A DNA stretch of 64,000 bases from Eutreptiella sp. 'Long Island Sound 2002' (GCA_964036045.1 CAXIWF010000866.1:186001-250000), one strand, 5' to 3'. Numbered from the stretch's first letter, positions 1-12,711 are shown. Numbers and translations are program-made. The notes: generated by a model from the sequence alone, not told the origin.

Positions 1-448
1 GGAGAAATTCTCGGAGAAATTCTCGGAAAATTCTCAGAAAATTCTCGGAAAATTGACGGAAAATTCTCGGAAAATTCTCGGAAAATTCTCGGAAAATTCT
101 CGGAAAATTCTCGGAAAATTCTCGGAAAATTCTCGGAAAGTTCTCGGAAAATTCTCGGAAAATTCTCGGAAAATCCTCGGAAAATTCTCGGAAAATTCTC
201 GGAAAATTCTCGGAAAAATCTCGGAAAATTCTTGGAAAATTCTCAGAAAATTTTTGGGAAATTCTCCGAAAATTCTCGGAAAATTCTCGGAAAATTCTCG
301 GAAAATTGACGGAGAATTCTCGGAAAATTCTCGGAAAATTCTCGGAAAATTCTCGAAAAATTCTCGGAAAATTCTCAGAAAATTCTCGGAAAATTCTCGG
401 AAAATTCTCGGAAAATTCTCGGAAAATTCTCGGAAAATTCTCGGAAAA

Positions 449-750
449 TTCTCAGAAAATTCTCGGAAATTCTCGGATAATTCTCGGAAAATTCTCAGAA
501 AATTCTCAGAAAATTCTCGGAAAATTGACGGAAAATTCTCGGAAAATTCTCGGAAAATTCTCGGAAAATTCTCGGAAAATTCTCAGAAAATTCTCGGAAA
601 ATTCCCAGAAAATTCTCGGAAAATTCCCAGAAAATTCTCGGAAAATTCTCGGAAAATTCTCGGAAAATTCTCAGAAAATTCTCGGAAATTCTCGGATAAT
701 TCTCGGAAAATTCTCAGAAAATTCTCAGAAAATTCTCGGAAAATTGACGG
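449..750 (+). repeat. Slip cassettes 1-2
   Basis: Two copies (449-531, 668-750) of an 83-bp variant string. The order of units is CTCAG, a 10-bp unit TTCTCGGAAA, TTCTCGGATAA, a normal unit, two CTCAG units, a normal unit, then TTGACGG. The 10-bp unit shifts the repeat register by one base. GGATAA supplies a TAA stop and TTGACGG a TGA stop, which is why open frames break here. Confidence 0.9.
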
Positions 751-1204
751 AAAATTCTCGGAAAATTCTCGGAAAATTCTCGGAAAATTCTCGGAAAATT
801 CTCGGAAAATTCTCGGAAAATTCTCAGAAAATTCTCGGAAAATTCGCGGAAAATTCTCGGAAAATTCTCGGAAAATTCTCGGAAAAACTCGGGAAAATCT
901 CGGAAAATTCTCGGAAAATTCTCGGAAAATTCTCAGAAAATTCACGGAAAATTCTCGGAAAATTCTCGGAAAATTCTCGGAAAATTCTCGGAAAATTCTC
1001 GGAAAATTCTCGGAAAATTCTCGGGAAATTCTCGGAAAATTCTCGGAAAATTGACGGAAAATTCTCGGAAAATTCTCAGAAAATTCTCGGAAAATTCTCG
1101 GAAAATTCTCAGAAAATTCTCGGAAAATTCTCTGAAAATTCTCAGAAAATTCTCGGAAAATTCTCGGAAAATTCTCGGAAAATTCTCGGAAAATTCTCAG
1201 AAAA

Positions 1205-1500
1205 TTCTCTGAAAATTCTCGGAGAAATTCTCGGAGAATTCTCGGAGAATTCTCGGAAAATTCTCGGAGAAATGCTCGGAGAAATTCTCGGAGAAAATCT
1301 CGGAGAAGTTCTCGGAGAAATTCTCGGAGAAAATCTCGGAGAAAATTCTCGGAGAAATTCTCAGAGAAATTCTCGGAGAATTCTCGGAGAATTCTCGGAG
1401 AATTCTCGGATAAAAAAAAAAACGAGAATTCTAGGAATTCGAAAATTCTCGGAATTTCTCGGAAATTCTCGGAATTTTCGGAATTCTCGGAATTCTCGGA
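1205..1500 (+). repeat. Poly-A island 1 (GAAGTTC type)
   Basis: The array switches at CTCTGAAAA to GAGA-containing units of 11-13 bp, passes a marker GAGAAATGCTCGG, then reaches an A11 tract at 1412-1422. After the tract come 9-10-bp units (AATTCTCGG, AATTTCTCGG, AATTTTCGG) before normal 11-bp units return. Specific to this copy: a CTCAGAG unit before the tract, and CTAGG at about 1431, which breaks the palindrome CGAGAATTCTCG found in most other copies. CTAG is very rare in the window. No reading frame of interest. Confidence 0.93.
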
Positions 1501-1998
1501 AAATTCTCGGAAAATTCTCGGAAAATTTTCGGAAAATTCTCGGAAAATTCCCGGAAAATTCTCGGAAAATTGTCGGAAAATTCTCGGAAAATTCTCGGAA
1601 AATTCTCAGAAAATTCTCGGAAAATTGACGGAAAATTCTCGGAAAATTCTCGGAAAATTCTCGGAAAATTCTCGGAAAATTCTCGGAAAATTCTCGGAAA
1701 ATTCTCGGAAAGTTCTCGGAAAATTCTCGGAAAATTCTCGGAAAATCCTCGGAAAATTCTCGGAAAATTCTCGGAAAATTCTCGGAAAAATCTCGGAAAA
1801 TTCTTGGAAAATTCTCCGAAAATTCTCGGAAAATTCTCGGAAAATTCTCGGAAAATTGACGGAGAATTCTCGGAAAATTCTCGGAAAATTCTCGGAAAAT
1901 TCTCGAAAAATTCTCGGAAAATTCTCAGAAAATTCTCGGAAAATTCTCGGAAAATTCTCGGAAAATTCTCGGAAAATTCTCGGAAAATTCTCGGAAAA

Positions 1999-2685
1999 TT
2001 CTCAGAAAATTCTCGGAAATTCTCGGATAATTCTCGGAAAATTCTCAGAAAATTCTCAGAAAATTCTCGGAAAATTGACGGAAAATTCTCGGAAAATTCT
2101 CGGAAAATTCTCGGAAAATTCTCGGAAAATTCTCGGAAAATTCTCGGAAAATTCTCAGACAATTCTCGGAAAATTCCCGGAAAATTCTCAGAAAATTCTC
2201 GGAAAATTCTCGGAAAATTCTCGGAAAATTCTCGGAAAATTCTCAGAAAATTCTCGGAAAATTCCCAGAAAATTCTCGGAAAATTCTCGGAAAATTCTCG
2301 GAAAATTCTCGGAAAATTCTCGGAAAATTCTCGGAAAATTCTCGGAAAATTCTCGGAAAATTCTCGGAAAATTCTCGGAAAATTGACGGAAAATTCTCGG
2401 AAAATTCTCGGAAAATTCTCGGAAAATTGACGGAAAATTCTCGGAAAATTCCCGGAAAATTGACGGAGAATTCTCGGAAAATTCTCGGAAAATTCTCGGA
2501 AAATTCTCGGAAAATTCTCGGAAAATTCTCAGAAAATTCTCGGAAAATTCTCGGAAAATTCTCGGAAAATTCTCAGAAAATTCTCGGAAAATTCTCGGAA
2601 AATTCTCAGAAAATTCTCGGAAATTCTCGGATAATTCTCGGAAAATTCTCAGAAAATTCTCAGAAAATTCTCGGAAAATTGACGG
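1999..2685 (+). repeat. Slip cassettes 3-4
   Basis: Two copies at 1999-2081 and 2603-2685, both with the complete unit order and both ending in TTGACGG. Plain units and extra TTGACGG units lie between them. Confidence 0.9.
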
Positions 2686-2909
2686 AAAATTCTCGGAAAA
2701 TTCTCGGAAAATTCTCGGAAAATTCTCGGAAAATTCTCGGAAAATTCTCGGAAAATTCTCAGAAAATTCTCGGAAAATTCCCGGAAAATTCTCGGAAAAT
2801 TCTCGGAAAATTCTCAGAAAATTCTCGGAAAATTCCCAGAAAATTCTCGGAAAATTCTCGGAAAATTCTCGGAAAATTCTCGGAAAATTCTCGGAAAATT
2901 CTCGGAAAA

Positions 2910-3205
2910 TTCTCTGAAAATTCTCGGAGAAATTCTCGGAGAATTCTCGGAGAATTCTCGGAAAATTCTCGGAGAAATGCTCGGAGAAATTCTCGGAGAA
3001 AATCTCGGAGAATTTCTCGGAGAAATTCTCGGAGAAAATCTCGGAGAAAATTCCCGGAGAAATTCTCGGAGAAATTCTCGGAGAATTCTCGGAGAATTCT
3101 CGGAGAATCCTCGGATAAAAAAAAAAAACGAGAATTCTCGGAATTCAAAAAGTCTCGAAATTTCTCGGAAATTCTCGGAATTTTCGGAATTCTCGGAATT
3201 CTCGG
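2910..3205 (+). repeat. Poly-A island 2 (GAATTTC type)
   Basis: Full-length island with an A12 tract at 3117-3128, about 1.7 kb after the tract of island 1. It carries TTCCCGGAG and AATCCTCGG just before the tract and TTCAAAAAGTCTCG after it. It has GAATTTC where most islands further right have GAAGTTC. It matches island 4 closely; the AGTCTC base is the visible difference. Confidence 0.93.
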
Positions 3206-4243
3206 AAAATTCTCGGAAAATTCTCGGAAAATTCTCGGAAAATTCTCGGAAAATTCCCGGAAAATTCTCGGAAAATTCTCGGAAAATTCTCGGAAAATTC
3301 TCGGAAAATTCTCGGAAAATTCTCGGAAAATTCTCGGAAAATTCTCGGAAAATTCTCGGAAAATTCTCGGAAAATTCTCGGAAAATTCTCAGAAAATTCT
3401 CGGAAAATTGACGGAAAATTCTCGGAAAATTCTCGGAAAATTCTCGGAAAGTTCTCGGAAAATTCTCGGAAAATTCTCGGAAAATTCTCGGAAAATTCTC
3501 GGAAAATTCTCGGAAAATTCTTGGAAAATTCTCGGAAAATTCTCGGAAAATTCTCGGAAAATTCTCGGAAAATTCTCGGAAAATTCTCGGAAAATTCCCG
3601 GAAAATTCTCGGAAAATTCTCGGAAAATTCTCGGAAAATTCTCGGAAAATTCTCGGAAAATTCTGGGAAAATTCTCGGAAAATTCTCAGAAAATTCTCGG
3701 AAAATTGACGGAAAATTCTCGGAAAATTCTCGGAAAATTCTCGGAAAATTCTCGGAAAATTCTCGGAAAATTCTCGGAAAATTCTCAGAAAATTCTCGGA
3801 AAATTCCCGGAAAATTCTCAGAAAATTCTCGGAAAATTCTCGGAAAATTCTCGGAAAATTCTCGGAAAATTCTCAGAAAATTCTCGGAAAATTCCCAGAA
3901 AATTCTCGGAAAATTCTCGGAAAATTCTCGGAAAATTCTCGGAAAATTCTCGGAAAATTCTCGGAAAATTCTCGGAAAATTCTCCGAAAATTCTCGGAAA
4001 ATTCTCGGAAAATTCTCGGAAAATTGACGGAAAATTCTCGGAAAATTCTCGGAAAATTCTCGGAAAATTGACGGAAAATTCTCGGAAAATTCTCGGAAAA
4101 TTGACGGAGAATTCTCGGAAAATTCTCGGAAAATTCTCGGAAAATTCTCGGAAAATTCTCGGAAAATTCTCAGAAAATTCTCGGAAAATTCTCGGAAAAT
4201 TCTCGGAAAATTCTCGGAAAATTCTCGGAAAATTCTCGGAAAA

Positions 4244-5533
4244 TTCTCAGAAAATTCTCGGAAATTCTCGGATAATTCTCGGAAAATTCTCAGAAAATTC
4301 TCAGAAAATTCTCGGAAAATTGACGGAAAATTCTCGGAAAATTCTCGGAAAATTCTCGGAAAATTCTCGGAAAATTCTCGGAAAATTCTCGGAAAATTCT
4401 CGGAAAATTCTCGGAAAATTCTCGGAAAATTCTCGGAAAATTCTCGGAAAATTGACGGAAAATTCTCGGAAAATTCTCGGAAAATTGACGGAGAATTCTC
4501 GGAAAATTCTCGGAAAATTCTCGGAAAATTCTCGGAAAATTCTCGGAAAATTCTCAGAAAATTCTCGGAAAATTCTCGGAAAATTCTCGGAAAATTCTCG
4601 GAAAATTCTCGGAAAATTCTCGGAAAATTCTCAGAAAATTCTCGGAAATTCTCGGATAATTCTCGGAAAATTCTCAGAAAATTCTCAGAAAATTCTCGGA
4701 AAATTGACGGAAAATTCTCGGAAAATTCTCGGAAAATTCTCGGAAAATTCTCGGAAAATTCTCGGAAAATTCTCGGAAAATTCTCAGAAAATTCTCGGAA
4801 AATTCCCGGAAAATTCTCGGAAAATTCTCCGAAAATTCTCAGAAAATTCTCGGAAATTCTCGGATAATTCTCGGAAAATTCTCAGAAAATTCTCAGAAAA
4901 TTCTCGGAAAATTGACGGAAAATTCTCGGAAAATTCTCGGAAAATTCTCGGAAAATTCTCGGAAAATTCTCGGAAAATTCTCGGAAAATTCTCAGAAAAT
5001 TCTCGGAAAATTCCCGGAAAATTCTCAGAAAATTCTCGGAAAATTCTCGGAAAATTCTTGGAAAATTCTCGGAAAATTCTCAGAAAATTCTCGGAAAATT
5101 CCCAGAAAATTCTCGGAAAATTCTCGGAAAATTCTCGGAAAATTCTCGGAAAATTCTCGGAAAATTCTCGGAAAATTCTCGGAAAATTCTCGGAAAATTC
5201 TCGGAAAATTCTCGGAAAATTCTCGGAAAATTGACGGAAAATTCTCGGAAAATTCTCGGAAAATTCTCGGAAAATTGACGGAAAATTCTCGGAAAATTCT
5301 CGGAAAATTGACGGAGAATTCTCGGAAAATTCTCGGAAAATTCTCGGAAAATTCTCGGAAAATTCTCGGAAAATTCTCAGAAAATTCTCGGAAAATTCTC
5401 GGAAAATTCTCGGAAAATTCTCGGAAAATTCTCGGAAAATTCTCGGAAAATTCTCAGAAAATTCTCGGAAATTCTCGGATAATTCTCGGAAAATTCTCAG
5501 AAAATTCTCAGAAAATTCTCGGAAAATTGACGG
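4244..5533 (+). repeat. Slip cassettes 5-8
   Basis: Four copies at 4244-4326, 4628-4710, 4836-4918 and 5451-5533, the densest cluster in the window. The first two are 384 bp apart and the next two 208 and 615 bp apart, showing local duplication of cassette-plus-flank blocks. Confidence 0.9.
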
Positions 5534-5757
5534 AAAATTCTCGGAAAATTCTCGGAAAATTCTCGGAAAATTCTCGGAAAATTCTCGGAAAATTCTCGGA
5601 AAATTCTCAGAAAATTCTCGGAAAATTCCCGGAAAATTCTCGGAAAATTCTCGGAAAATTCTCAGAAAATTCTCGGAAAATTCCCAGAAAATTCTCGGAA
5701 AATTCTCGGAAAATTCTCGGAAAATTCTCGGAAAATTCTCGGAAAATTCTCGGAAAA

Positions 5758-6041
5758 TTCTCTGGAAAATTCTCGGAGAAATTCTCGGAGAATTCTCGGA
5801 GAATTCTCGGAAAATTCTCGGAGAAATGCTCGGAGAAATTCTCGGAGAATTTCTCGGAGAAATTCTCGGAGAAAATCTCGGAGAAAATTCCCGGAGAAAT
5901 TCTCGGAGAAATTCTCGGAGAATTCTCGGAGAATTCTCGGAGAATCCTCGGATAAAAAAAAAAACGAGAATTCTCGGAATTCAAAAATTCTCGAAATTTC
6001 TCGGAAATTCTCGGAATTTTCGGAATTCTCGGAATTCTCGG
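5758..6041 (+). repeat. Poly-A island 3, internally shortened
   Basis: Begins with CTCTGGAAAA, a one-base insertion relative to the usual CTCTGAAAA. It lacks one 12-bp AGAAAATCTCGG unit between the GAGAAATGCTCGG marker and the GAATTTC unit, so it is 284 bp rather than 296. The A11 tract is at 5954-5964. From the tract rightwards it is identical to island 4 for about 740 bp at an offset of 1,740. Confidence 0.92.
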
Positions 6042-7178
6042 AAAATTCTCGGAAAATTCTCGGAAAATTCTCGGAAAATTCTCGGAAAATTCCCGGAAAA
6101 TTCTCGGAAAATTCTCGGAAAATTCTCGGAAAATTCTCGGAAAATTCTCGGAAAATTCTCGGAAAATTCTCGGAAAATTCTCGGAAAATTCTCGGAAAAT
6201 TCTCGGAAAATTCTCGGAAAATTCTCAGAAAATTCTCGGAAAATTGACGGAAAATTCTCGGAAAATTCTCGGAAAATTCTCGGAAAGTTCTCGGAAAATT
6301 CTCGGAAAATTCTCGGAAAATTCTCGGAAAATTCTCGGAAAATTCTCGGAAAATTCTTGGAATATTCTTGGAAAATTCTCGGAAAATTCTCGGAAAATTC
6401 TCGGAAAATTCTCGGAAAATTCTCGGAAAATTCCCGGAAAATTCTCGGAAAATTCTCGGAAAATTCTCGGAAAATTCTCGGAAAATTCTGGGAAAATTCT
6501 CGGAAAATTCTCGGAAAATTCTCGGAAAATTCTCGGAAAATTCTCGGAAAATTCTCAGAAAATTGTCGGAAAATTCTCGGAAAATTCTCGGAAAATTCTC
6601 AGAAAATTCTCGGAAAATTGACGGAAAATTCTCGGAAAATTCTTGGAAAATTCCCGGAAAATTCTCGGAAAATTCTCGGAAAATTCTCGGAAAATTCTCG
6701 GAAAATTCTCGGAAAATTCTCAGAAATTTCTCGGAAAATTCCCGGAAAATTCTCAGAAAATTCTCGGAAAATTCTCGGAAAATTCTTGGAAAATTCTCGG
6801 AAAATTCTCAGAAAATTCTCGGAAAATTCCCAGAAAATTCTCGGAAAATTCTCGGAAAATTCTCGGAAAATTCTCGGAAAATTCTCGGAAAATTCTCGGA
6901 AAATTCTCGGAAAATTCTCGGAAAATTCTCGGAAAATTCTCGGAAAATTCTCGGAAAATTGACGGAAAATTCTCGGAAAATTCTCGGAAAATTCTCGGAA
7001 AATTGACGGAAAATTCTCGGAAAATTCTCGGAAAATTGACGGAGAATTCTCGGAAAATTCTCGGAAAATTCTCGGAAAATTCTCGGAAAATTCTCGGAAA
7101 ATTCTCAGAAAATTCTCGGAAAATTCTCGGAAAATTCTCGGAAAATTCTCGGAAAATTCTCGGAAAATTCTCGGAAAA

Positions 7179-7261
7179 TTCTCAGAAAATTCTCGGAAAT
7201 TCTCGGATAATTCTCGGAAAATTCTCAGAAAATTCTCAGAAAATTCTCGGAAAATTGACGG
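7179..7261 (+). repeat. Slip cassette 9
   Basis: Single complete copy ending in TTGACGG, about 310 bp before island 4. Its spacing to the island resembles that of cassette 8 to island 3 and cassette 4 to island 2, so cassette and island were copied together. Confidence 0.9.
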
Positions 7262-7485
7262 AAAATTCTCGGAAAATTCTCGGAAAATTCTCGGAAAATT
7301 CTCGGAAAATTCTCGGAAAATTCTCGGAAAATTCTCAGAAAATTCTCGGAAAATTCCCGGAAAATTCTCGGAAAATTCTCGGAAAATTCTCAGAAAATTC
7401 TCGGAAAATTCCCAGAAAATTCTCGGAAAATTCTCGGAAAATTCTCGGAAAATTCTCGGAAAATTCTCGGAAAATTCTCGGAAAA

Positions 7486-7781
7486 TTCTCTGAAAATTCT
7501 CGGAGAAATTCTCGGAGAATTCTCGGAGAATTCTCGGAAAATTCTCGGAGAAATGCTCGGAGAAATTCTCGGAGAAAATCTCGGAGAATTTCTCGGAGAA
7601 ATTCTCGGAGAAAATCTCGGAGAAAATTCCCGGAGAAATTCTCGGAGAAATTCTCGGAGAATTCTCGGAGAATTCTCGGAGAATCCTCGGATAAAAAAAA
7701 AAAACGAGAATTCTCGGAATTCAAAAATTCTCGAAATTTCTCGGAAATTCTCGGAATTTTCGGAATTCTCGGAATTCTCGG
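7486..7781 (+). repeat. Poly-A island 4 (GAATTTC type)
   Basis: Full-length 296-bp island, A12 tract at 7693-7704, with TTCCCGGAG and AATCCTCGG before the tract and TTCAAAAATTCTCG after it. The left half matches island 2 (offset 4,576 = 416 x 11). The right half matches island 3 (offset 1,740). It therefore shares blocks with both neighbours. Confidence 0.93.
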
Positions 7782-9457
7782 AAAATTCTCGGAAAATTCT
7801 CGGAAAATTCTCGGAAAATTCTCGGAAAATTCCCGGAAAATTCTCGGAAAATTCTCGGAAAATTCTCGGAAAATTCTCGGAAAATTCTCGGAAAATTCTC
7901 GGAAAATTCTCGGAAAATTCTCGGAAAATTCTCGGAAAATTCTCGGAAAATTCTCGGAAAATTCTCAGAAAATTCTCGGAAAATTGACGGAAAATTCTCG
8001 GAAAATTCTCGGAAAATTCTCGGAAAGTTCTCGGAAAATTCTCGGAAAATTCTCGGAAAATTCTCGGAAAATTCTCGGAAAATTCTCGGAAAATTCTTGG
8101 AATATTCTTGGAAAATTCTCGGAAAATTCTCGGAAAATTCTCGGAAAATTCTCGGAAAATTCTCGGAAAATTCCCGGAAAATTCTCGGAAAATTCTCGGA
8201 AAATTCTCGGAAAATTCTCGGAAAATTCTGGGAAAATTCTCGGAAAATTCTCGGAAAATTCTCGGAAAATTCTCGGAAAATTCTCGGAAAATTCTCAGAA
8301 AATTGTCGGAAAATTCTCGGAAAATTCTCGGAAAATTCTCAGAAAATTCTCGGAAAATTGACGGAAAATTCTCGGAAAATTCTTGGAAAATTCCCGGAAA
8401 ATTCTCGGAAAATTCTCGGAAAATTCTCGGAAAGTTCTCGGAAAATTCTCGGAAAAATTCTCGGAAAATTCTCGGAAAATTCTCGGAAAATTCTCGGAAA
8501 AATCTCGAAAATTCTGGGAAAATTCTCAGAAAATTCTCGGAAAATTCTCGGAAAATTCTCGGAAAATTCTCGGAAAATTCTCGGAAAATTCTCGGAAAAG
8601 TCTCGGAAAATTCTCGGAAAATTCTCGGAAAAATTCTCGGAAAATTCTCGGAAAATTCTCGGAAAATTCTCGGAAAATTCTCGGAAAAATCTCGGAAAAT
8701 TCTTGGAAAATTCTCAGAATATTCTCGGAAAATTCTCGGAAAATTCTCGGAAAATTCTCGGAAAATTCTCGGAAAATTCTCGGAAAATTCCCGGAAAATT
8801 CTCGGAAAATTCTCGGAAAATTCTCGAAAATTCTCGGAAAATTCTCGGAAAATTCTCAGAAAATTCTCGGAAAATTGACGGAAAATTCTCGGAAAATTCT
8901 CGGAAAATTCTCGGAAAGTTCTCGGAAAATTCTCGGAAAATTCTCGGAAAATTCTCGGAAAATTCTCGGAAAATTCTCGGAAAAATCTCGGAAAATTCTC
9001 GGAAAATTCTCGGAAAATTCTCGGAAAATTGTCGGAAAATTCTCGGAAAATTCTCGGAAAATTCTCGGAAAAATCTCGGAAAATTCTTGGAAAATTCTCA
9101 GAAAATTCTCGGAAAATTCTCGGAAAATTCTCGGAAAATTCTCGGAAAATTCTCGGAAAATTCTCGGAAAATTCTCGGAAAATTCCCGGAAAATTCTCGG
9201 AAAATTCTCGGAAAATTCTCGGAAAATTCTCGGAAAATTCTCGGAAAATTCTCGGAAAATTCTCGGAAAATTCTCGGAAAATTCTCGGAAAATTCTCGGA
9301 AAATTCTCGGAAAATTCTCGGAAAATTGACGGAAAATTCTCGGAAAATTCTCGGAAAATTCTCGGAAAATTCTCGGAAAATTCTCGGAAAATTCTCAGAA
9401 AATTCTCGGAAAATTCTCGGAAAATTCTCGGAAAATTCTCGGAAAATTCTCGGAAAA

Positions 9458-10373
9458 TTCTCAGAAAATTCTCGGAAATTCTCGGATAATTCTCGGAAAA
9501 TTCTCAGAAAATTCTCGGAAAATTCTCAGAAAATTCTCAGAAAATTCTCGGAAAATTGACGGAAAATTCTCGGAAATTTCTCGGAAAATTCTCGGAAAAT
9601 TCTCGGAAAATTCTCGGAAAATTCTCAGAAAATTCTCGGAAAATTCCCGCAAAATTCTCGGATAATTCTCGGAAAATTCTCGGAAAAACTCGGGAAAATC
9701 TCGGAAAATTCTCGGAAAATTCTCGGAAAATTCTCAGAAAATTCTCGGAAAATTCTCGGAAAAATTCTCGGAAAATTCTCGGAAAATTCTCGAAAAATTC
9801 TCGGAAAATTCTCGGAAAATTCTCAGAAAATTCTCGGAAAATTCTCGGAAAATTCTCGGAAAATTCTCGGAAAATTCTCGGAAAATTCTCGGAAAATTCT
9901 CAGAAAATTCTCGGAAAATTCTCGGAAAATTCTCGGAAAATTCTCGGAAAATTCTCGGAAAATTCTCAGAAAATTCTCGGAAATTCTCGGATAATTCTCG
10001 GAAAATTCTCAGAAAATTCTCAGAAAATTCTCGGAAAATTGACGGAAAATTCTCGCAAAATTCTCGGAAAATTCTCGGAAAATTCTCGGAAAATTCTCGG
10101 AAAATTCTCGGAAAATTCTCAGAAAATTCTCGGAAAATTCCCGCAAAATTCTCGGAAAATTCTCGGAAAATTCTCGGAAAAACTCGGGAAAATCTCGGAA
10201 AATTCTCGGAAAGTTCTCGGAAAATTCTCAGAAAATTCTCGGAAAATTCTCGGAAAATTCTCGGAAAATTCTCGGAAAATTCTCGGAAAATTCTCAGAAA
10301 ATTCTCGGAAATTCTCGGATAATTCTCGGAAAATTCTCAGAAAATTCTCAGAAAATTCTCGCAAAATTGACGG
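9458..10373 (+). repeat. Slip cassettes 10-12
   Basis: Copies at 9458-9562, 9963-10045 and 10291-10373. The first has two extra units (22 bp) after the GGATAA unit. The third has TTCTCGCAAAA before TTGACGG. Each is followed by a CCCGCAAAA unit and, in the next 200 bp, by the AAAAACTCGGG variant. Confidence 0.9.
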
Positions 10374-10783
10374 AAAATTCTCGGAAAATTCTCGGAAAAT
10401 TCTCGGAAAATTCTCGGAAAATTCTCGGAAAATTCTCGGAAAATTCTCAGAAAATTCTCGGAAAATTCCCGCAAAATTCTCGGAAAATTCTCGGAAAATT
10501 CTCGGAAAAACTCGGGAAAATCTCGGAAAATTCTCGGAAAATTCTCGGAAAATTCTCAGAAAATTCTCGGAAAATTCTCGGAAAATTCTCGGAAAATTCT
10601 CGGAAAATTCTCGAAAAATTCTCGGAAAATTCTCGGAAAATTCTCGGAAAATTCTCGGAAAATTCTCGGAAAATTGACGGAAAATTCTCGGAAAATTCTC
10701 GGAAAATTCTCGGAAAATTCTCGGAAAATTCTCAGAAAATTCTCGGAAAATTCTCGGAAAATTCTCGGAAAATTCGCGGAAAA

Positions 10784-11079
10784 TTCTCTGAAAATTCTCG
10801 GAGAAATTCTCGGAGAATTCTCGGAGAATTCTCGGAAAATTCTCGGAGAAATGCTCGGAGAAATTCTCGGAGAAAATCTCGGAGAATTTCTCGGAGAAAT
10901 TCTCGGAGAAAATCTCGGAGAAAATTCTCGGAGAAATTCTCGGAGAAATTCTCGGAGAATTCTCGGAGAATTCTCGGAGAATTCTCGGATAAAAAAAGAA
11001 AACGAGAATTCTCGGAATTCCAAAATTCTCGGCATTTCTCGGAAATTCTCGGAATTTTTGGAATTCTCGGAATTCTCGG
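10784..11079 (+). repeat. Poly-A island 5, A tract interrupted by G
   Basis: Full-length island. The tract reads A7-G-A4 (10991-11002), the only interrupted tract of the 22. Right part has CCAAAATTCTCGGCATTTC and TTTTTGG, which mark it as sister to island 6 exactly 3,232 bp away. Confidence 0.93.
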
Positions 11080-12711
11080 AAAATTCTCGGAAAATTCTCG
11101 GAAAATTCTCGGAAAATTCTCGGAAAATTCCCGTAAAATTCTCGGAAAATTCTCGGAAAATTCTCGGAAAATTCTCGGAAAATTCTCGGAAAATTCTCGG
11201 AAAATTCTCGGAAAATTCTCGGAAAATTCTCGGAAAATTCTCGGAAAGTTCTCGGAAAATTCTCGGAAAATTCTCGGAAAATTCTCGGAAAATTCTCGGA
11301 AAATTCTCGGAAAAATCTCGGAAAATTCTTGGAAAATTCTCGGAAAATTCTCGGAAAATTCTCGGAAAATTCTCGGAAAATTCTCGGAAAATTCTCGGAA
11401 AATTCCCGGAAAATTCTCGGAAAATTCTCGGAAAATTCTCGGAAAATTCTCGGAAAATTCTCGGAAAATTCTCGGAAAATTCTCGGAAAATTCTCGGAAA
11501 ATTCTCGGAAAATTGTCGGAAAATTCTCGGAAAATTCTCGGAAAATTCTCAGAAAATTCTCGGAAAATTGACGGAAAATTCTCGGAAAATTCTTGGAAAA
11601 TTCCCGGAAAATTCTCGGAAAATTCTCGGAAAATTCTCGGAAAGTTCTCGGAAAATTCTCGGAAAATTCTCGGAAAATTCTCGGAAAATTCTCGGAAAAT
11701 TCTCGGAAAAATCTCGGAAAATTCTGGGAAAATTCTCAGAAAATTCTCGGAAAATTCTCGGAAAATTCTCGGAAAATTCTCGGAAAATTCTCGGAAAATT
11801 CTCGGAAAGTTCTCGGAAAATTCTCGGAAAATTCTCGGAAAATTCTCGGAAAATTCTCGGAAAATTCTCGGAAAATTCTCGGAAAATTCTCGGAAAAATC
11901 TCGGAAAATTCTTGGAAAATTCTCAGAATATTCTCGGAAAATTCTCGGAAAATTCTCGGAAAATTCTCGGAAAATTCTCGGAAAATTCTCGGAAAATTCC
12001 CGGAAAATTCTCGGAAAATTCTCGGAAAATTCTCGGAAAATTCTCGGAAAATTCTCGGAAAATTCTCGGAAAATTCTCGGAAAATTCTCGGAAAATTCTC
12101 GGAAAATTCTCAGAAAATTCTCGGAAAATTGACGGAAAATTCTCGGAAAATTCTCGGAAAATTCTCGGAAAGTTCTCGGAAAATTCTCGGAAAATTCTCG
12201 GAAAATTCTCGGAAAATTCTCGGAAAATTCTCGGAAAAATCTCGGAAAATTCTCGGAAAATTCTCGGAAAATTCTCGGAAAATTGTCGGAAAATTCTCGG
12301 AAAATTCTCGGAAAATTCTCGGAAAAATCTCGGAAAATTCTTGGAAAATTCTCAGAAAATTCTCGGAAAATTCTCGGAAAATTCTCGGAAAATTCTCGGA
12401 AAATTCTCGGAAAATTCTCGGAAAATTCTCGGAAAATTCCCGGAAAATTCTCGGAAAATTCTCGGAAAATTCTCGGAAAATTCTCGGAAAATTCTCGGAA
12501 AATTCTCGGAAAATTCTCGGAAAATTCTCGGAAAATTCTCGGAAAATTCTCGGAAAATTCTCGGAAAATTCTCGGAAAATTGACGGAAAATTCTCGGAAA
12601 ATTCTCGGAAAATTCTCGGAAAATTCTCGGAAAATTCTCGGAAAATTCTCAGAAAATTCTCGGAAAATTCTCGGAAAATTCTCGGAAAATTCTCGGAAAA
12701 TTCTCGGAAAA

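Larger units (their letters stand above)
2759..7987 (+). repeat. Duplicated island-2 / island-4 block, offset 4,576 bp
   Basis: The blocks 2759-3411 and 7335-7987 give translations in matching frames that are identical except at one residue, the AGTCTC/ATTCTC base in the island right arm. The offset is 416 x 11 bp, so the register is kept. Confidence 0.88.
5954..8433 (+). repeat. 1,740-bp tandem duplication
   Basis: Compared line by line, 5954-6693 and 7694-8433 are identical (about 740 bp), including rare variants GGAATATTCTTGG, TTCTGGG, TTGTCGG and AGTTCTCGG in the same order. The first difference is A at 6694 against G at 8434. Such identity in an array full of point variants implies a recent copy event or gene conversion. 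Confidence 0.93.

Noticed and set aside
1412-1422. A tracts as transcription terminators or polyadenylation sites
   Set aside because: No gene lies upstream on either strand and there is no AATAAA in a consistent position before the tracts. CAATAAATTC occurs only after 53 kb and away from islands.
1205-1500. Poly-A islands as SINE or processed-retrocopy insertions
   Set aside because: The A tract lies inside the island, not at its end; both arms are made of satellite-like units; no target-site duplication or polymerase III box is visible. An ancient origin of this kind cannot be excluded but nothing supports it.
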